Assembly: GCA_032718475.1 (NCBI GenBank)
Contig: JAUCBJ010007024.1
Coordinates: 1-57,233, forward strand
Length of the DNA stretch: 57,233 nt
Direction of reading: 5' to 3'
From: Nemertoderma westbladi
Lineage: Eukaryota > Xenacoelomorpha > Nemertodermatida > Nemertodermatidae
Shown here: in pieces, positions 8,601 through 18,761 of the stretch
Layout: the number at the start of each line of letters is the position of its first letter
How positions within the stretch are numbered: position 1 is the first letter of the stretch
Made by a program: the position numbers and the translations under genes
The notes under the pieces: generated by a model
Told to the model about the DNA's origin: nothing
Databases searched by the model: none
Seen by the model: only the letters and a program-made list of their open reading frames with translations

Positions 8601-10394
8601 ATGAAACCTGGACATTTGGGTCGAAATTGCCCCACTAGAGGAACACAACCAAAGGAAGGGTGGTATTCAAAATCTTACAGTACTGTACGATCGTGCAGCA
8701 ATAAAGGGTGGAATAGTGATTCACAAAACCAGAAGTATGTGAGAACGCCTGTTAAAAGTCAGGAAAAGGCTACACATATCACCCGGCCGGATTCGCGTTT
8801 TGAAAATGTTACCTCCAATAAAGATAACACCAAAGAAGAGGGATATAATTCACCTATCCCTATTTTGAAATCTACAACAGAGCAGAAAGATGAAACGCGT
8901 GTTGGCTCATGTATGAGTGTGTCATGGGGAAAGGTTCTACTAAAAGTAGTCCCAATTCGAGTTTCTAATGAGGGTAGGAGTGTGTCCACTTACGCATTGT
9001 TGGATAATGGGTCAACCCTAACACTAATTAACACTGAAATCAGTGATGACTTGGGTATAAAGGGAAAACCCTTTAACCTTGACATTGCAGTGGTAGGTAA
9101 AAAACAAGAGAGAACACAAGCAAAAGAGATAACATGTACTTTTGGATCAGTACATAAGGGAAATGCATTTTCAATAAATATTTCCCATGCAAGTGCGATC
9201 CCAGAAGTCGGGGTGTTTTACTCCCCGCCATTGGAGGCAGAGGTGGAAAAATATAACCACCTCCAAGGTATTCCCTTCGCCCACACAGAAGTCGATGTCC
9301 CCAAGATTACCGTCCTTATTGGGATGGACAACCCAATTGCGCATCAGGTTCTGGAGGAACGTTGGGGTTCCGACCCAAATAATATGCCAAAGGCAGAACG
9401 GACACCATTTGGTTGGGTAGTAGTAGGACCAATAAATGGGGTACACACGGAGAGGCAGGCCACTCACACAACCTCTCTAAAAATACAAACGGCCCAAACT
9501 CTACAACAAAAAACTGATAAAGTGGTTGAAGGGCCACATGAGGAAAAAGAAATCCAGGAGGGAACCCGAAAGAGCCGCAAAAAAGATGTTCCTCATAGGG
9601 TAGGTTCAGTTAACTTCATTGGGACGGAACGGGACTTGGAAAAACTGTATAACTTAGACTGCGAAGGATTATATGATCAGTCGATGGGAAAATCACAGGA
9701 AGACAAAAGGGCCGAGAAAATTATGGAAGAGACTATGAGAATGGTAGATGGCCACTACCAAGTTCAAATGCTCTGGAAGGATAAGGATAAGCCTCTCATC
9801 AATAACAAGACGATGGCTTTAAACCGAATGATTAAGTTACAAGAAAAGTTAAAAACTTGTCCAGAACGAGAAGTAATGGTCAGGGAAGTAATTGAAAATT
9901 ATATAAAAATGGGATGGGCTGAAAAATTGCCTGATACCATTCCTGACACTCCTAGGACATACTACCTGCCCTTACACATAGTTTGGGAGGAACATAAAAA
10001 CAGAATCCGCCTTGTTAAAGATGCTGCCGCTAAATACCGCGGATTTAGCCTTAATGACTATTTGATGCAAGGCCCAAATCTGTTTAACACATGTTTAGAT
10101 GTTCTACTAACTTTTAGAAGTGGAATTTTCGCCTTCACGTGTGACGTGGAGGCGATGTTCCACCAAGTAAAAGTATACCCGGAAGACGCTGATAGCCTCC
10201 GTTTTTTATGGTGGGATAACCATGAAGGATGTACAAAAACTAACATTTACCGTATGTTGGTGCATATTTTCGGAGCAAAACATTCTCCATGCGTCACAAC
10301 CAAGGCACTCAGACAGGCCCCTTTAGATCAGGCCCCTTTATGTCCTCCGTCCGTGAAGGAAATGATAACGGAGAAATTTTATGTTGATGATTAA
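5673..10394 (+). CDS. E1 Gag-protease-truncated RT polyprotein (1573 codons)
   Basis: BEL/Pao polyprotein. Residues 1-650 are a divergent Gag N-terminus with a charged coiled coil at about 268-335. Residues ~660-830 match the DUF1759 Gag core of BEL elements. A CCHC knuckle (CRDCMKPGHLGRNC) lies near 972. The DUF1758 aspartic protease has its LLDNGST active site near 1108. RT begins near 1440 with the RIRLVKDAAAKYRG motif and the catalytic TCDVEAMFHQ, and the protein stops directly after FYVDD. RT palm end, thumb and RNase H are missing. The next ORF is in the same frame after TAA CAA. The start ATG at 5673 lies 110 bp after the LTR. No frameshift occurs in 1573 codons, so selection or youth is implied. 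Expected role: capsid assembly and proteolysis, without polymerase activity. Confidence 0.88.
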   Translation: MSSIGGGSNIAEKIQADNLSTTDGWIRTGKVLARTPPGGPSGIPLSEGDENIQPYEPESTNEYNGRVGWAEPSGITQTAQETQKDAGQGIPPIEEGPPPFQYGGPPRDLFPDLQRMRTRQAKPNPQIIHATDPESILRSGRRAERELFGTETNPRLELPDPIKLGKILDSLHTYLNHLRAYGENSKADELQQRVDSQLKGSQLEISPNANTVNQEVVVATEEGSEVHRSNVSHPEINPEDSVSQAGVSHLVERKSQVGSMGGSLRSSVVARFRERVAREDRAMALKNLWKCAEREANLKRVERAEQLKELELKSKIERELKLIEAEDQLAKLEEQSSDVAWNERDVSRTNKNIEKYVKGVIQTSKPLSEGVVRPKQKQIIQPRPAIDLASENIGFIPRPLKLPNKQVQKTPKILVEPNKIILQSNQPMGISGQRTVTQPLVNAVGESNTINPPRVPVYDFSEIYSRQDDCNVNERNGISVSRMPITMNTELENNVEYSRPADGYVVTQSTPVMARVNTGDNNTVNRVTTEKKLDPRLNPNVNHFNPGTKYIMSTNNISEIKRTEFLGMPETNQNSEIGLGQLRYPIIGGYNRKTYGQTTGINTGEYSGVPGDPRGNGGPGDPPDPWKGKQSASSWQGEQGRSIDISGGMEHMAAVVDAIKMKLELPEAKPFIFDGINPEEYIQFRKLYTSEILGKSLSDARKMNYLMAYTKGKAHQVVRQYAGMSEGYSMAWAALERRYGNPGRILQATIDRLVENPEIKTKGDFRDFSDKVNKALVALDQLGMPQELNSVSNMRDLVEVLPFHARAQWRKNSARVRSTHNREPKFYELAEFLSDYVEYIDDPIYGEDRFRSNRTRISDKSTEMSRKTRNELPRRTFESRGYRDGGTFSATSTSTSPCSDSSVSEKRVHFRDLSRSSLGSEGSYSGSGLIACDKGARCYLHPRSNNHDIQDCNSWIKASIDDQWEYVKRNGLCRDCMKPGHLGRNCPTRGTQPKEGWYSKSYSTVRSCSNKGWNSDSQNQKYVRTPVKSQEKATHITRPDSRFENVTSNKDNTKEEGYNSPIPILKSTTEQKDETRVGSCMSVSWGKVLLKVVPIRVSNEGRSVSTYALLDNGSTLTLINTEISDDLGIKGKPFNLDIAVVGKKQERTQAKEITCTFGSVHKGNAFSINISHASAIPEVGVFYSPPLEAEVEKYNHLQGIPFAHTEVDVPKITVLIGMDNPIAHQVLEERWGSDPNNMPKAERTPFGWVVVGPINGVHTERQATHTTSLKIQTAQTLQQKTDKVVEGPHEEKEIQEGTRKSRKKDVPHRVGSVNFIGTERDLEKLYNLDCEGLYDQSMGKSQEDKRAEKIMEETMRMVDGHYQVQMLWKDKDKPLINNKTMALNRMIKLQEKLKTCPEREVMVREVIENYIKMGWAEKLPDTIPDTPRTYYLPLHIVWEEHKNRIRLVKDAAAKYRGFSLNDYLMQGPNLFNTCLDVLLTFRSGIFAFTCDVEAMFHQVKVYPEDADSLRFLWWDNHEGCTKTNIYRMLVHIFGAKHSPCVTTKALRQAPLDQAPLCPPSVKEMITEKFYVDD

Positions 10395-10412
10395 CAAGGA
10401 AAACCTGTTAAA

Positions 10413-11672
10413 ATGGACAGTCATCTACGGGCATTAAATCCTATATTAAAAGATGGGTTAATATGCCTTAATTCACGTCTAGGTAACGCACCATCAGGCA
10501 TAATACCAGCGTATCCAATAATTTTACCAAAAAATTCATTCGTAGTTGATCGGATTATTGGGGATGCCCACCAAAAGACTTTACACGGTGGTGTAGATGC
10601 CACATTGCAAAAAATCAGAAGGAACTTTTGGATCCCTGCAGTGAGAAAGAAAGTTAAAAGTCATGTAGAAAAATGTATGACTTGTCGCATGGTAAGGCGA
10701 CAACGAGTCCAACAAGTAATGTCACCACTACCACCAGAGAAAATAACGCCCTTCGAACCAGCATTTACTAATTCGGGGGTAGACTTATTTGGACCACTGA
10801 ACTGCAAAATAGGACGAAGGTTTGAGAAACGATGGGGTGCTATTTTTGTTTGTTATGCAACTCGAGCCATAGCACTAGAGATTGTGAAAAATGCCAGTGC
10901 GAGTGCCTTTATTAACGCACTTCGTAGATTTATATCCAGAGCTGGAAATGTGGTAAAATTGAGCTCAGATAATGGTACAAATTTTGTGGGAGCGAATGCA
11001 GAACTAAAGAAACTCTACCAGTGTGCCAGATCTAAGGAAGTTAGAGCAGTGGCCGAGAGGGAGGCAATCGAATGGAGGTTTCATACTCCTTATGCCCCGC
11101 ATTCGTCGGGTGTCTGGGAGAGGCTTATTCGTAGTTGCAAGCAGAGATTGGAGGCAGTCACCAAGAATAAGTGCTTAGAGGAGGACGACTTACGAACAAT
11201 ATTCTGCGAGGTAGAGGCAACTATGAATAATAGACCTTTATATCCAATGACAGACGACCCTACTTCTTATGACGTATTGACCCCTAGTCACCTCACATTT
11301 AAACAACCAGTAAGTGTGCTTAATAAGAACCTTTTTGAGGACAGTGACCAATATTCACGAAAAAGGTGGAAAGTTATACAAGAAATATCAAAATCATTTT
11401 GGAGAAAATGGGTGGAAGACTACCTCCCAACCTTACACCTTAGACATAAGTGGAGGGAAGAGCACCGCGATTTAAAACCTGGCGACCTAGTCATTGTTAG
11501 TGATGATACTTTGGCAAAGTATGACTGGGTTCTTGGCAGAGTACAAGAAAATTTGCCTGGATGCGATGGACACGTGCGTAGCGTTATTTTAAAGATACCT
11601 TTGGGCGGATTCAAAACAAAACTGGTGAAACGATCAGTTAGAAATTGCTGTCTCTTAGAAGAGTCAGCTTAA
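10413..11672 (+). CDS. E1 integrase region (419 codons)
   Basis: Continues the frame of the preceding ORF after one TAA at 10392-10394. It begins in the linker before integrase (PILKDGLICLNSRLGN). An HHCC zinc module follows (DAHQKTLHGG near residue 50, CMTC near 88). The DDE core shows GVDLFGP (~124), SDNGTNFVGA (~187) and GVWERL with the Glu near 235. The C-terminal DUF5641-like domain of BEL integrases starts near 330 (KPGDLVIV). All three acidic residues and the zinc ligands are present, so integrase looks intact. It is either made by stop readthrough or translated separately from ATG 10413, 18 bp downstream of the stop. Confidence 0.88.
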   Translation: MDSHLRALNPILKDGLICLNSRLGNAPSGIIPAYPIILPKNSFVVDRIIGDAHQKTLHGGVDATLQKIRRNFWIPAVRKKVKSHVEKCMTCRMVRRQRVQQVMSPLPPEKITPFEPAFTNSGVDLFGPLNCKIGRRFEKRWGAIFVCYATRAIALEIVKNASASAFINALRRFISRAGNVVKLSSDNGTNFVGANAELKKLYQCARSKEVRAVAEREAIEWRFHTPYAPHSSGVWERLIRSCKQRLEAVTKNKCLEEDDLRTIFCEVEATMNNRPLYPMTDDPTSYDVLTPSHLTFKQPVSVLNKNLFEDSDQYSRKRWKVIQEISKSFWRKWVEDYLPTLHLRHKWREEHRDLKPGDLVIVSDDTLAKYDWVLGRVQENLPGCDGHVRSVILKIPLGGFKTKLVKRSVRNCCLLEESA

Positions 11673-12746
11673 AAAACGAGACTGCATTGACTCGAAATAT
11701 AAGGGGGAGGATTACCGTTATAAAATTATATTTCTCACAATCGAAAATAGGTGTAAAATAAATAAATAAAAAAAAAAAAATAAAATAAAATAAAAAATAA
11801 ATAAATAAATCGTTTCGGAAAATATTATAATAATATGAAATATAGTAGTTAAATATAATAAAATTAAAATCGATTTATGTTTATTATCCAAAAATATTAA
11901 AAATATCAGTGTGTGTGATGATTATATGAGTGTATGATTGTGGTAAATGACGACGTGTTAAAGACCATTGACAACTGAAGAGGTGCACCTGACAAACACT
12001 GACGAACTTATGAATTTCTTGTCCAAATTGACAGGTAAGGATACGCGGGATATAGAGAGTTACGTAAGACCCATATTTTGTGGCTTCGTTGAGATACGAA
12101 GGGAACCTACACAATGTCTAGAAAAAGGGAGACGTCTCATTAGACATTGCGTGGGGGGGCAATACTTTACAGTAACCCACTGAAGGTATACGGGGGGAGC
12201 GGCGGTGACTCCTTCTAGTAGCCATTGAAACATATAACACTTGACATGGCAGGACTTAAATGACGAATAATGACGAAAAAATAGTTTAATTGATCGGATA
12301 AAAAATATAAATTGATTATAGCAAAAAGAATAAACCATGAAAATAAATAATTCTGGAATAATCACATAGAAATGTAACAATAATATGATTATGATAACAT
12401 AAAATTGAAATATATCGTTTAAGATGTATGTACTTAGGGATTTAATTTATGAAGATTTATAAGGAAAATTACTTTATACTGTAATAAGAAGTGAAAAATG
12501 TTATTTTTACTTTTTTTTTAAAGTAAATTAAAGTTTTTTTTTTTTTTTTCTTGGAAAATCAGACACATGTTAAAAGAGAATGAAGAGGTTTATTGAACCC
12601 GCTAAGACCCAGATACCACAAATCTGGTAGAGATCTGTTTTTTTTTTGGTTTATACATACATTCTAAGGATACATTACCTACAAAGGGATTTATGCCGCA
12701 AATTTATTCAGAAAGATTAGCAAGCTTATCTTTCTGGGGGGGAGTT
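11673..12746 (+). other. E1 3' untranslated region with polypurine tract
   Basis: AT-rich, with poly-A stretches near 11767-11810 and T/A runs at 12511-12550. A 71-codon frame at 11968-12183 lacks an ATG and is not convincing. The run GGGGGGGAG at 12736-12744 sits 2 bp before the right LTR and is the probable polypurine primer for plus-strand synthesis. Confidence 0.6.
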
Positions 12747-13446
12747 TGTTGCGGGATAAATCCATTAATAATGTAATTATTGATAAGGGCATGCATGACG
12801 GGCTTTAGCTTGTTTGGATTGAAGCGAAGGGACCATCAGAGAGGGATATTGGTGTAAATTGTTGGGAGAGCGTCTGGTTATTGAGTGTGAGAGAGAGAGA
12901 GAGAGAGAGGGAATCTGTATTGAGCTGTGATGGTTAGATTGCAATGGCGCGAGGTGAGTGGTAATTAAAAGGTCGGGTGAAGGGCAATGTAATAGTAAGC
13001 TGAGGGGGGAACCTGTTACCGTGTAGAAACAAGCCAATAAAAATAGCTTCCTGGTTGACACGGTAGGGAGTGCCTTATTGCTAGAAAAGTTTGGTTAACC
13101 AATCAGGATGCAATATAGATAGATAGAAAAATCCAATCTTGTTTTATATACGAACAATATATTATTTATGATGTAAATTAATTAGGACAGAATCCCCGAG
13201 AGGATACAATGATTTGTAATGGGGCCCTTTGGCAAAAAAACCGATTAGCATCCTGTTTGGTTTCCCATAATTAAATATATTATTTACCGGTGAATTATTA
13301 GTACATATTATTAACTGAAATAACTAAAAAGGAAGAAGAAGATAAACTATCATTTTTCATAGTACGTAAATTATGGGACGAGCCTTACGGGCGGGTTTTC
13401 GGTCAAACCCATATACCGTGTAACCACTGAGGGGATTCCAGGAACA
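12747..13446 (+). repeat. E1 right LTR (700 bp)
   Basis: Same length and, by eye, the same sequence as 4863-5562. It is preceded by the polypurine tract and followed by the GTCTA target duplication at 13447-13451. Confidence 0.9.
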
Positions 13447-13510
13447 GTCTAACTCTAAATGATTTTGTCAATTCACAGTTAGGCCATTTTAAACGGCAAC
13501 GTTTAAAATT
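13447..13510. repeat. Right part of the array split by E1, with GTCTA duplication
   Basis: GTCTA is followed by CTCTAAATGATTTTGTCAAT and GGCCATTTTAAACGG words, homologous to the units at 4755-4857. This confirms insertion of E1 within a tandem repeat. Confidence 0.65.
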
Positions 13511-14686
13511 GTAATTTAATTTATACTAATTTATACAGTTTATACATTTTGTTTTTTTAAACAAAAGGGGGGAAACAAGAATAATACTTCCTCTTTGAAG
13601 TAACAGTCTCGTCAAACTGCGCATTCAGGAATGAATGTTTGGTCCAAAATATTCAAATTTGAATGCTAGGTTTATTTATACAGATAGATGGAGTAGTAGT
13701 TGATGATGATGGTGGGTGAGGTGCATCAAATATCACAGATTCAGCAGCTATTTTAAGCAAAGTTGTATTACTGGTATTTGGTAATTTTGCAGGAGTATTA
13801 TTAATATCAGGCTGAGATGTGACAACAATTGTTTGAATTGAAAGGGTAGAATTAGAGTCATATCCAATGTAATAGGCTGACCTTCATCTTCAACAGATTG
13901 AGATGAGACATCTTCCCAATAATGTTTAGTGGGAGGACAACCACTGTACTTAAACACCTGCATTATACCAATATTATCAGGAAATGTACTCAGAGCATTA
14001 ATTTTGAACTTCGAGAATTTTGACGGACAAACTGATAGATGGATAGACAGCGATAACTCGAGAACTAAAAACGATCTTGCCAAACCATTTTAAGCCCCCC
14101 CCCCCCCCCCCCCCCCCCCCTTTAAGGGTTTTGCGGATTTTATAAATTAATATTTTGGTGGTTCGATCAGCCATTGTATGGCTGGGTCAACAAATGGTTA
14201 AAAATTTCAAAGATAAATTTTAAAGTATGCCTGGAAATGTCCCCATAGACTTTACGTATAATGTATGAATTAATATATAATATCAAAATACTCATATTCC
14301 ATGCTATAGGCCAAAGATCTTAAAAATGACCCTTTTGTGATCTTTATCGACCAAAAGTTCGAATTTTAGAGTAATATCACTGATTTTCGGTATATTTTTG
14401 CCTACTTCTCAAATGTGGCGATTCGCCTCTGATATTCGACTAGGCGGTCAGGACCCCGAATTTACGAAAATCCATTTATCTCGGCTTCCACTGGGTCTTT
14501 TCGAAAATTTTAAAATTGGCGAGCTACTCTCGTTGTTTCCCATCGATTGGCATCGATACTCCACATTCTCTACCATTATTTTCCATATGGTGAGGAGTAA
14601 GTTAGTAACAGATTACTTAGAACATATTACTTATCGCACTGCTGTTGTTACCATAGATAAATAAGATAGAAAAATCCGTTTTCATT
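13511..14686. other. Unassigned region with a long poly-C run
   Basis: No gene is supported. A 26-base C homopolymer lies at 14095-14120. A minus frame at 13748-14083 and a plus frame at 14398-14664 have no recognisable motif. The plus one lies directly upstream of the pogo-like fragment but in another frame. Confidence 0.3.
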
Positions 14687-14902
14687 GTTGCTCTTCCTCC
14701 AAATACATCAAGTGCTCTTCAGCCGCTCGACGTAGGTGTCTATGGACCCACAAAGAAGGTCTCGTATTCTATTTTGACATGCTTTTATCGAGAATCTTAT
14801 CAAAAGACTGTTAAGAAGGGGGCCTTTCCAACCCTTTTGAAGGAGTTATTTGAATTAGCATTTGTCGCAATACCAGAGCATTTGTTTGCTGGATTTATTG
14901 AT
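14687..14902 (+). pseudogene. Pogo/Tigger-like DDE transposase fragment
   Basis: The frame reads ALPPNTSSALQPLDVGVYGP, which matches the conserved PPNTxHxLQPLDVGVFGP block of DDE_1 transposases (pogo/Tigger branch of Tc1/mariner, also kept in the jerky and CENP-B families), just after the second catalytic Asp region. The following residues (CFYRESYQK, FPTLLKELFE) fit the downstream helix. Only about 70 residues remain; the helix-turn-helix and the other catalytic residues are not visible. A dead fragment. Confidence 0.62.
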
Positions 14903-15170
14903 TATTATTTTTATTAATGCTGTAATTTTATTTTTATTTATTATCAAGAATTAGGTTTATTAAATCATATCATTTATGATAATATGAAAGAAAGGTTATA
15001 TTGCTTTAATAATTGAATTACTTAATTAAATCATGGAAATTATAAAGAAGTTAAATAATAAAGCACAAGATCATGGCTGAAAACTAACTCTAACTCTGCC
15101 GCTGTCCTCTTCCAAACGGTCCAAAAGGGCCGCGGGGATCAAGAAGCCAGTTAGGGTCACACCGGTTACA

Positions 15171-15490
15171 GCATGTCCTGGAATATAGTGTCGTTATTCA
15201 GGTACCTGCCCCCCCCCCCCCCCCAACCCTTTTTCTACAAAATCTTAATGAGATTGCATGGAATTTGAAACAGAGACAGTTTCACCTCCCTCCTCCTTCC
15301 TGGGTGAACCAGAATTTTTATTTTTGCTTTCATTCTTTAGCTACAAGTTTCACCTCCAATCCTTCCTGGGTGAGCCAGAATTTTTATTTTTTCTTTCATT
15401 CTTTAGCTACAAGTTTCACCTCCCCCCTCCTTCCTGGGTGAGCCAGAATTTTTATTTTTGCTTTCATTCTTCTTATATTATATTACAACA
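15171..15490 (+). repeat. Poly-C MITE relative followed by a ~68-bp triplicated repeat
   Basis: 15171-15280 resembles the left half of the element at 664-990: ATGTCCTGGAATATAGTG, a C run, then TTTCTACAAAATCTT and GGAATTTGAAACA. From about 15281 a unit of about 68 bp (TTTCACCTCC, CTTCCTGGGTGA, CCAGAATTTTTATTTTT, CATTCTT) occurs three times. The 84-codon frame across it is only the translated repeat. Confidence 0.6.
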
Positions 15491-15654
15491 GACCCATGAA
15501 AATTTATGCTAGATTGCTTGCAGTATTTCTTCCTGTTATAAGGGATCGGCTTATTACATTATCCAAAAGTTCTCACAGCCCGTAGACTCTCATTTAACAG
15601 TGTTGTTTGATCTCTATATTAGAAGACATTTCACTGATTGACTCCCAATTACTT

Positions 15655-16475
15655 TTATTGGAATCTGCTTATCGCCACTGTCTGACACTTATCTTTGAAA
15701 GATCTACTGCAATATTTTCCTCCTACACGAATAGTTGCAGAGCATGACCGACAATATCCTGATTTCTGTAGCTGCAGATTAGCCACATAACAACCTTTAC
15801 AAAGGTCCTTCCCCCTTCGTGTATTATTAAATTTACAGTTCATACATGTAACATCATATGGAACATCCTGATGACTAATCCAGTCTATTAATTCTCTGTT
15901 CATCCCAGTATTCTGCAGCAGATGACTCTGAACCACTTCCTGGTTACATAACCATACCACAACACACACCACCTACTTACATAATTCTTGTTGTTGTGCT
16001 TATCTCCACATTTCTGACAATACGAATAATATCCTCTTTCCATAATATGTCTCCTGCATATCGTGCAATAATTTCGTTGGTGACCACTGCTACGACTATG
16101 AGTTGATGTAAGCTCTGGACTAACCCTAGTTCTTCCAACAACCTTTTTCCACTCGTCTGTATTTATATCTTCACTTGCTAGGACATTTGTCCTTGACTCT
16201 GGCAGTGAACTTTCCAGTGAAAATTCCAAACTGTACTGATGGCTGTCAGACTTTCGAGAATTATGTTGAGAACTCTTTCGGCGTTTGAAATCACACTTCT
16301 TATAACACATAAATTTCATACCAATAATTATATTGCAATCTTTACACCGATTAGTTTTCTTTCTCATTGATGCACCTATAATGCTGCTGGTGGACTCCAT
16401 CTCACTGTTATCTGAGACAATAGGACTTGGTTTCCCTTCCCTTCTAGCTTCTATGTCCTCTGTAATATTCAACAT
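15655..16475 (-). pseudogene. Cys-rich repeat protein, two frames, probably frameshifted
   Basis: Two overlapping minus-strand frames (16475-15900 and 15972-15655) share one composition and probably form one reading region broken near 15965. At least three Cys clusters recur: RCKDCNIIIG near the start, YCTICRRHIMERGYYSYCQK in the middle and YCRSCSATIRVGGKYC near the end. Their shared spacing is CxxC-x3-I-x2-G-x2-Y, followed by more Cys, suggesting repeated small zinc-binding modules. Between them the protein is Ser/Arg-rich. I cannot name a family. It lies downstream, on the same strand, of a truncated LINE; it may be part of another transposon or a host exon. Confidence 0.4.
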
Positions 16476-16925
16476 TTCTAGTCACAGTTTCTAGCTACAG
16501 TTTTCTTCACTGTATTTCTTACATTTCCAACTGTCTGCCATCAACCTTTGTCTGTGACTGTCCTTTGCTCTTTCCTCTTTCCACCATATTCTGGTATTGA
16601 ACTTAAGTCACTTCCAGATCGAGAGTGGGAATAGGTCACCTGATTTGTCTTCCCTCCAGATTCAGTTTTATGACTCATGTCAGATACAGAATCCGCAATA
16701 AAGTCCTTGACCTATAAAGCATTTGTTATACTGATGACATCTTCCATCTCGGTGTACCCCCATTGCCACATTAATATCACCAGCTTCTGACTTCTGTTCT
16801 ACAGTTGTGTCGGGAGTTTCTCTCCCATATGAGGAGGAAATTTCATCCACCCCTCCCATTCTGACACCGACCCCACCACCATGATACGCCTCACCTTTTA
16901 GAGGTTCTGTGGCAGTGGCCTCTAC
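16476..16925 (-). other. Non-coding or decayed sequence between Cys-rich ORF and LINE
   Basis: The minus strand has short Ser/Lys-rich frames with several stops, possibly the broken upstream part of the Cys-rich reading region. No defined feature. Confidence 0.3.
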
Positions 16926-18575
16926 TCAACAACCTGGATTGATGGAAAATAATTTAAGTGGAGGGCCGCGAATACCATAGCATGAGAGTTTCTGGAGAAG
17001 AATGTCGTGGTTAATAGTATCAAAGGCTTTTTTAGATCGATGTAAATGACAAGAATAATTTTGATCGTCAAGATATTGATGCATTTTTTCAATGACAGAT
17101 AACAGAGCATGGGTGGTGGATGTTTTTGGGCGGAAACCGTACTGGCATGATGATAGGATGGAGAATTTGTGTAAGTATGATAGTAGCTGAGAGTTAATTA
17201 TTTGTTCGAATACTTTACTTAATATGGGCAAAAGAGAAATTGGGCGGTAGTTATTGCGATCGGAGTTGTCACCTGATTTAAAAACGGGGATAACTTTAGC
17301 TTTTTTTAATGCGTCTGGGAAAAAACCATGGGTAATAGAAATATTGAAGAGGTCACTTAGTATGAGAGATAATGGTTTAGCAGCCAGAATGAGCAATCTA
17401 GTTGGAAATGGGCCGTTTGAAGAAGTGTGGGGGTCTAGCTGGAGTAGTTTGAATTCAACTTCAATGGGGCAGGTTTCGATTAGGGAGAAAGAGTTACGAG
17501 GTGGGTTAATATGTCGGGTTGGTCTGCGCGGCGATGTAGGAATAGTACTGGATAGTGATTGTCCAATAGTGGAGAATTATATATTAAAAAGCTCAGCTAT
17601 GGAAGATGGGTCAGTAATCGTTTTAATAGTAAGATCAGTTTTAACGGTAAGTTTTGTAGGGAGTTTGGATTTATTGTTTCTATTTAAAGCTGAATTAATT
17701 ATAAACCAGGTTTTCTTAATATTTCCGGCATTAGTTTTAAACTGTCTAGCGTAATAATTTTTTCAGCAGTACGGAGGGTAGAGGTTAATTGGTTGCGGTA
17801 AGTTGTAAAAACTAAGTGATTATTTTGAGAGGGGTTTTTAATATAGGCACGGTACAGTTTATTTTTTGTAAGGGTACAGTTAATTAAGTTATCGGTCATC
17901 CATCCATGGTTTAAGAGGAATGGAACGAGGGGGGACTGCGGTACGGGGGACGTGCTAGAACAAATGTTATTAAGGAAGGTCATTGTAAAAGTTGTCGAAT
18001 TTATCGGAAGTGTTCAAGTTATTAGTAAAGGTACTAGTGCTCAGACACTCAATTTCAGAGACGAATACAGATTGATTGAAGTTTGAGAAATCAAACTTAA
18101 ATGTTTGTTTAGGGGCAATGGAAGAAGAGGAGTATTTTTCGAGAATAACAAAGGTGGGTTGGTGGTCGCTGGAGCCGATTTTACAAGAAATTGTACTGGA
18201 ATAGGAAGGTGGAGGAAGTTGTGATGTTAGTAAAGATATGGTCGATTAGTGTTTCAGAGTGAATGGTATGTCCTGGAAGTTCAGAGTGAAAAATTCGAGT
18301 AGGTTGATTAATTAATTGGACGAAACCATAAGAAGTCAGTAGATCGATATATGAAGATGATTCAGTGTTCAGTTTAAGTAGGTTAATGTTCATATCACCA
18401 GTTATAACAATGTCAAGGTTATTTTTAGAAAGGTTAGAAAGGGTTGGGTCCAGTACTGTTAGGAATTCAGCGTTAGCTACAGAGTCGGGGCGATAGATTG
18501 TACCAATTATAAGAGGTTTGGAATTACGGGGACGTTTAATTTGAACCGAAGTACTCTCGAGCCCAGCCATCTGGA
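16926..18575 (-). pseudogene. LINE fragment (CR1/jockey-like): endonuclease end and N-terminal RT
   Basis: Read on the minus strand. 18570-18181 encodes the C-terminal half of an apurinic endonuclease domain (PLIIGTIYRPDS, ITGDMNINLL, SETLIDHIFTN). 17983-17699 is the linker (NHGWMTDNLI). 17396-16926 encodes RT motifs (KVIPVFKSGD, NNYRPISLLPILSKVFEQII, GFRPKTSTTHALL, KKAFDTINHDIL). The frame is broken between segments, and sequence stops being LINE-like just before the FADD region. The element is thus truncated at both ends and dead. The motif style fits CR1/L2/jockey retroposons, which copy RNA directly at the target nick. Confidence 0.78.
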
Positions 18576-18590
18576 TATCGGGTGTAACAG

Positions 18591-18761
18591 TTTGAAGTCA
18601 TTAATGACAATGCTGAACGCGGAGTTGCCTTGTGTAAGGAACTATCATCACTTTTAACCCACAATGAAGAGCAGTTTCAGTATCTGGCAAAGACTATAGC
18701 TGACCATCAACAACGCTTCCCTGATAGCTGCAAGAGTACTTACTCTTCTGAAACTAGATGA
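18591..18761 (+). pseudogene. Short C-terminal fragment of an unidentified transposon-type protein
   Basis: The frame reads FEVINDNAERGVALCKELSS, then LLTHNEEQFQYLAKTIADHQ, and ends at TGA 18759-18761. The VxNDxAERGVxLxxxF...LTxxEEQxQxLLxxVxxHR pattern is, from memory, a recurrent ending in uncharacterised invertebrate proteins. No catalytic residues can be tied to it. It begins directly beside the truncated LINE. Confidence 0.35.

Larger units (their letters stand above)
4863..13446 (+). mobile_element. BEL/Pao LTR retrotransposon E1, RT/RNase H-deleted
   Basis: The whole element is bounded by 700-bp LTRs starting TGTTGCGG and ending GGAACA, flanked by GTCTA duplications. The internal region carries Gag, DUF1758-type protease and the N-terminal RT up to the YVDD box, then a TAA, then the same frame resumes at the segment before integrase. 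The RT C-terminus and RNase H are gone. LTRs look essentially identical by eye, including the (GA)n tract, so the insertion is young. The deleted form was therefore probably mobilised recently by proteins supplied in trans, unless the deletion happened after insertion. Confidence 0.9.

Noticed and set aside
14095-14120. C26 run as a MITE end like 664-990
   Set aside because: Flanks do not match the ACTATGTCCC...GACACGG arm, so it may be a plain homopolymer.
15258-15512. 84-codon ORF with repeating FLGEPEFLF
   Set aside because: Artefact of the 68-bp tandem repeat.
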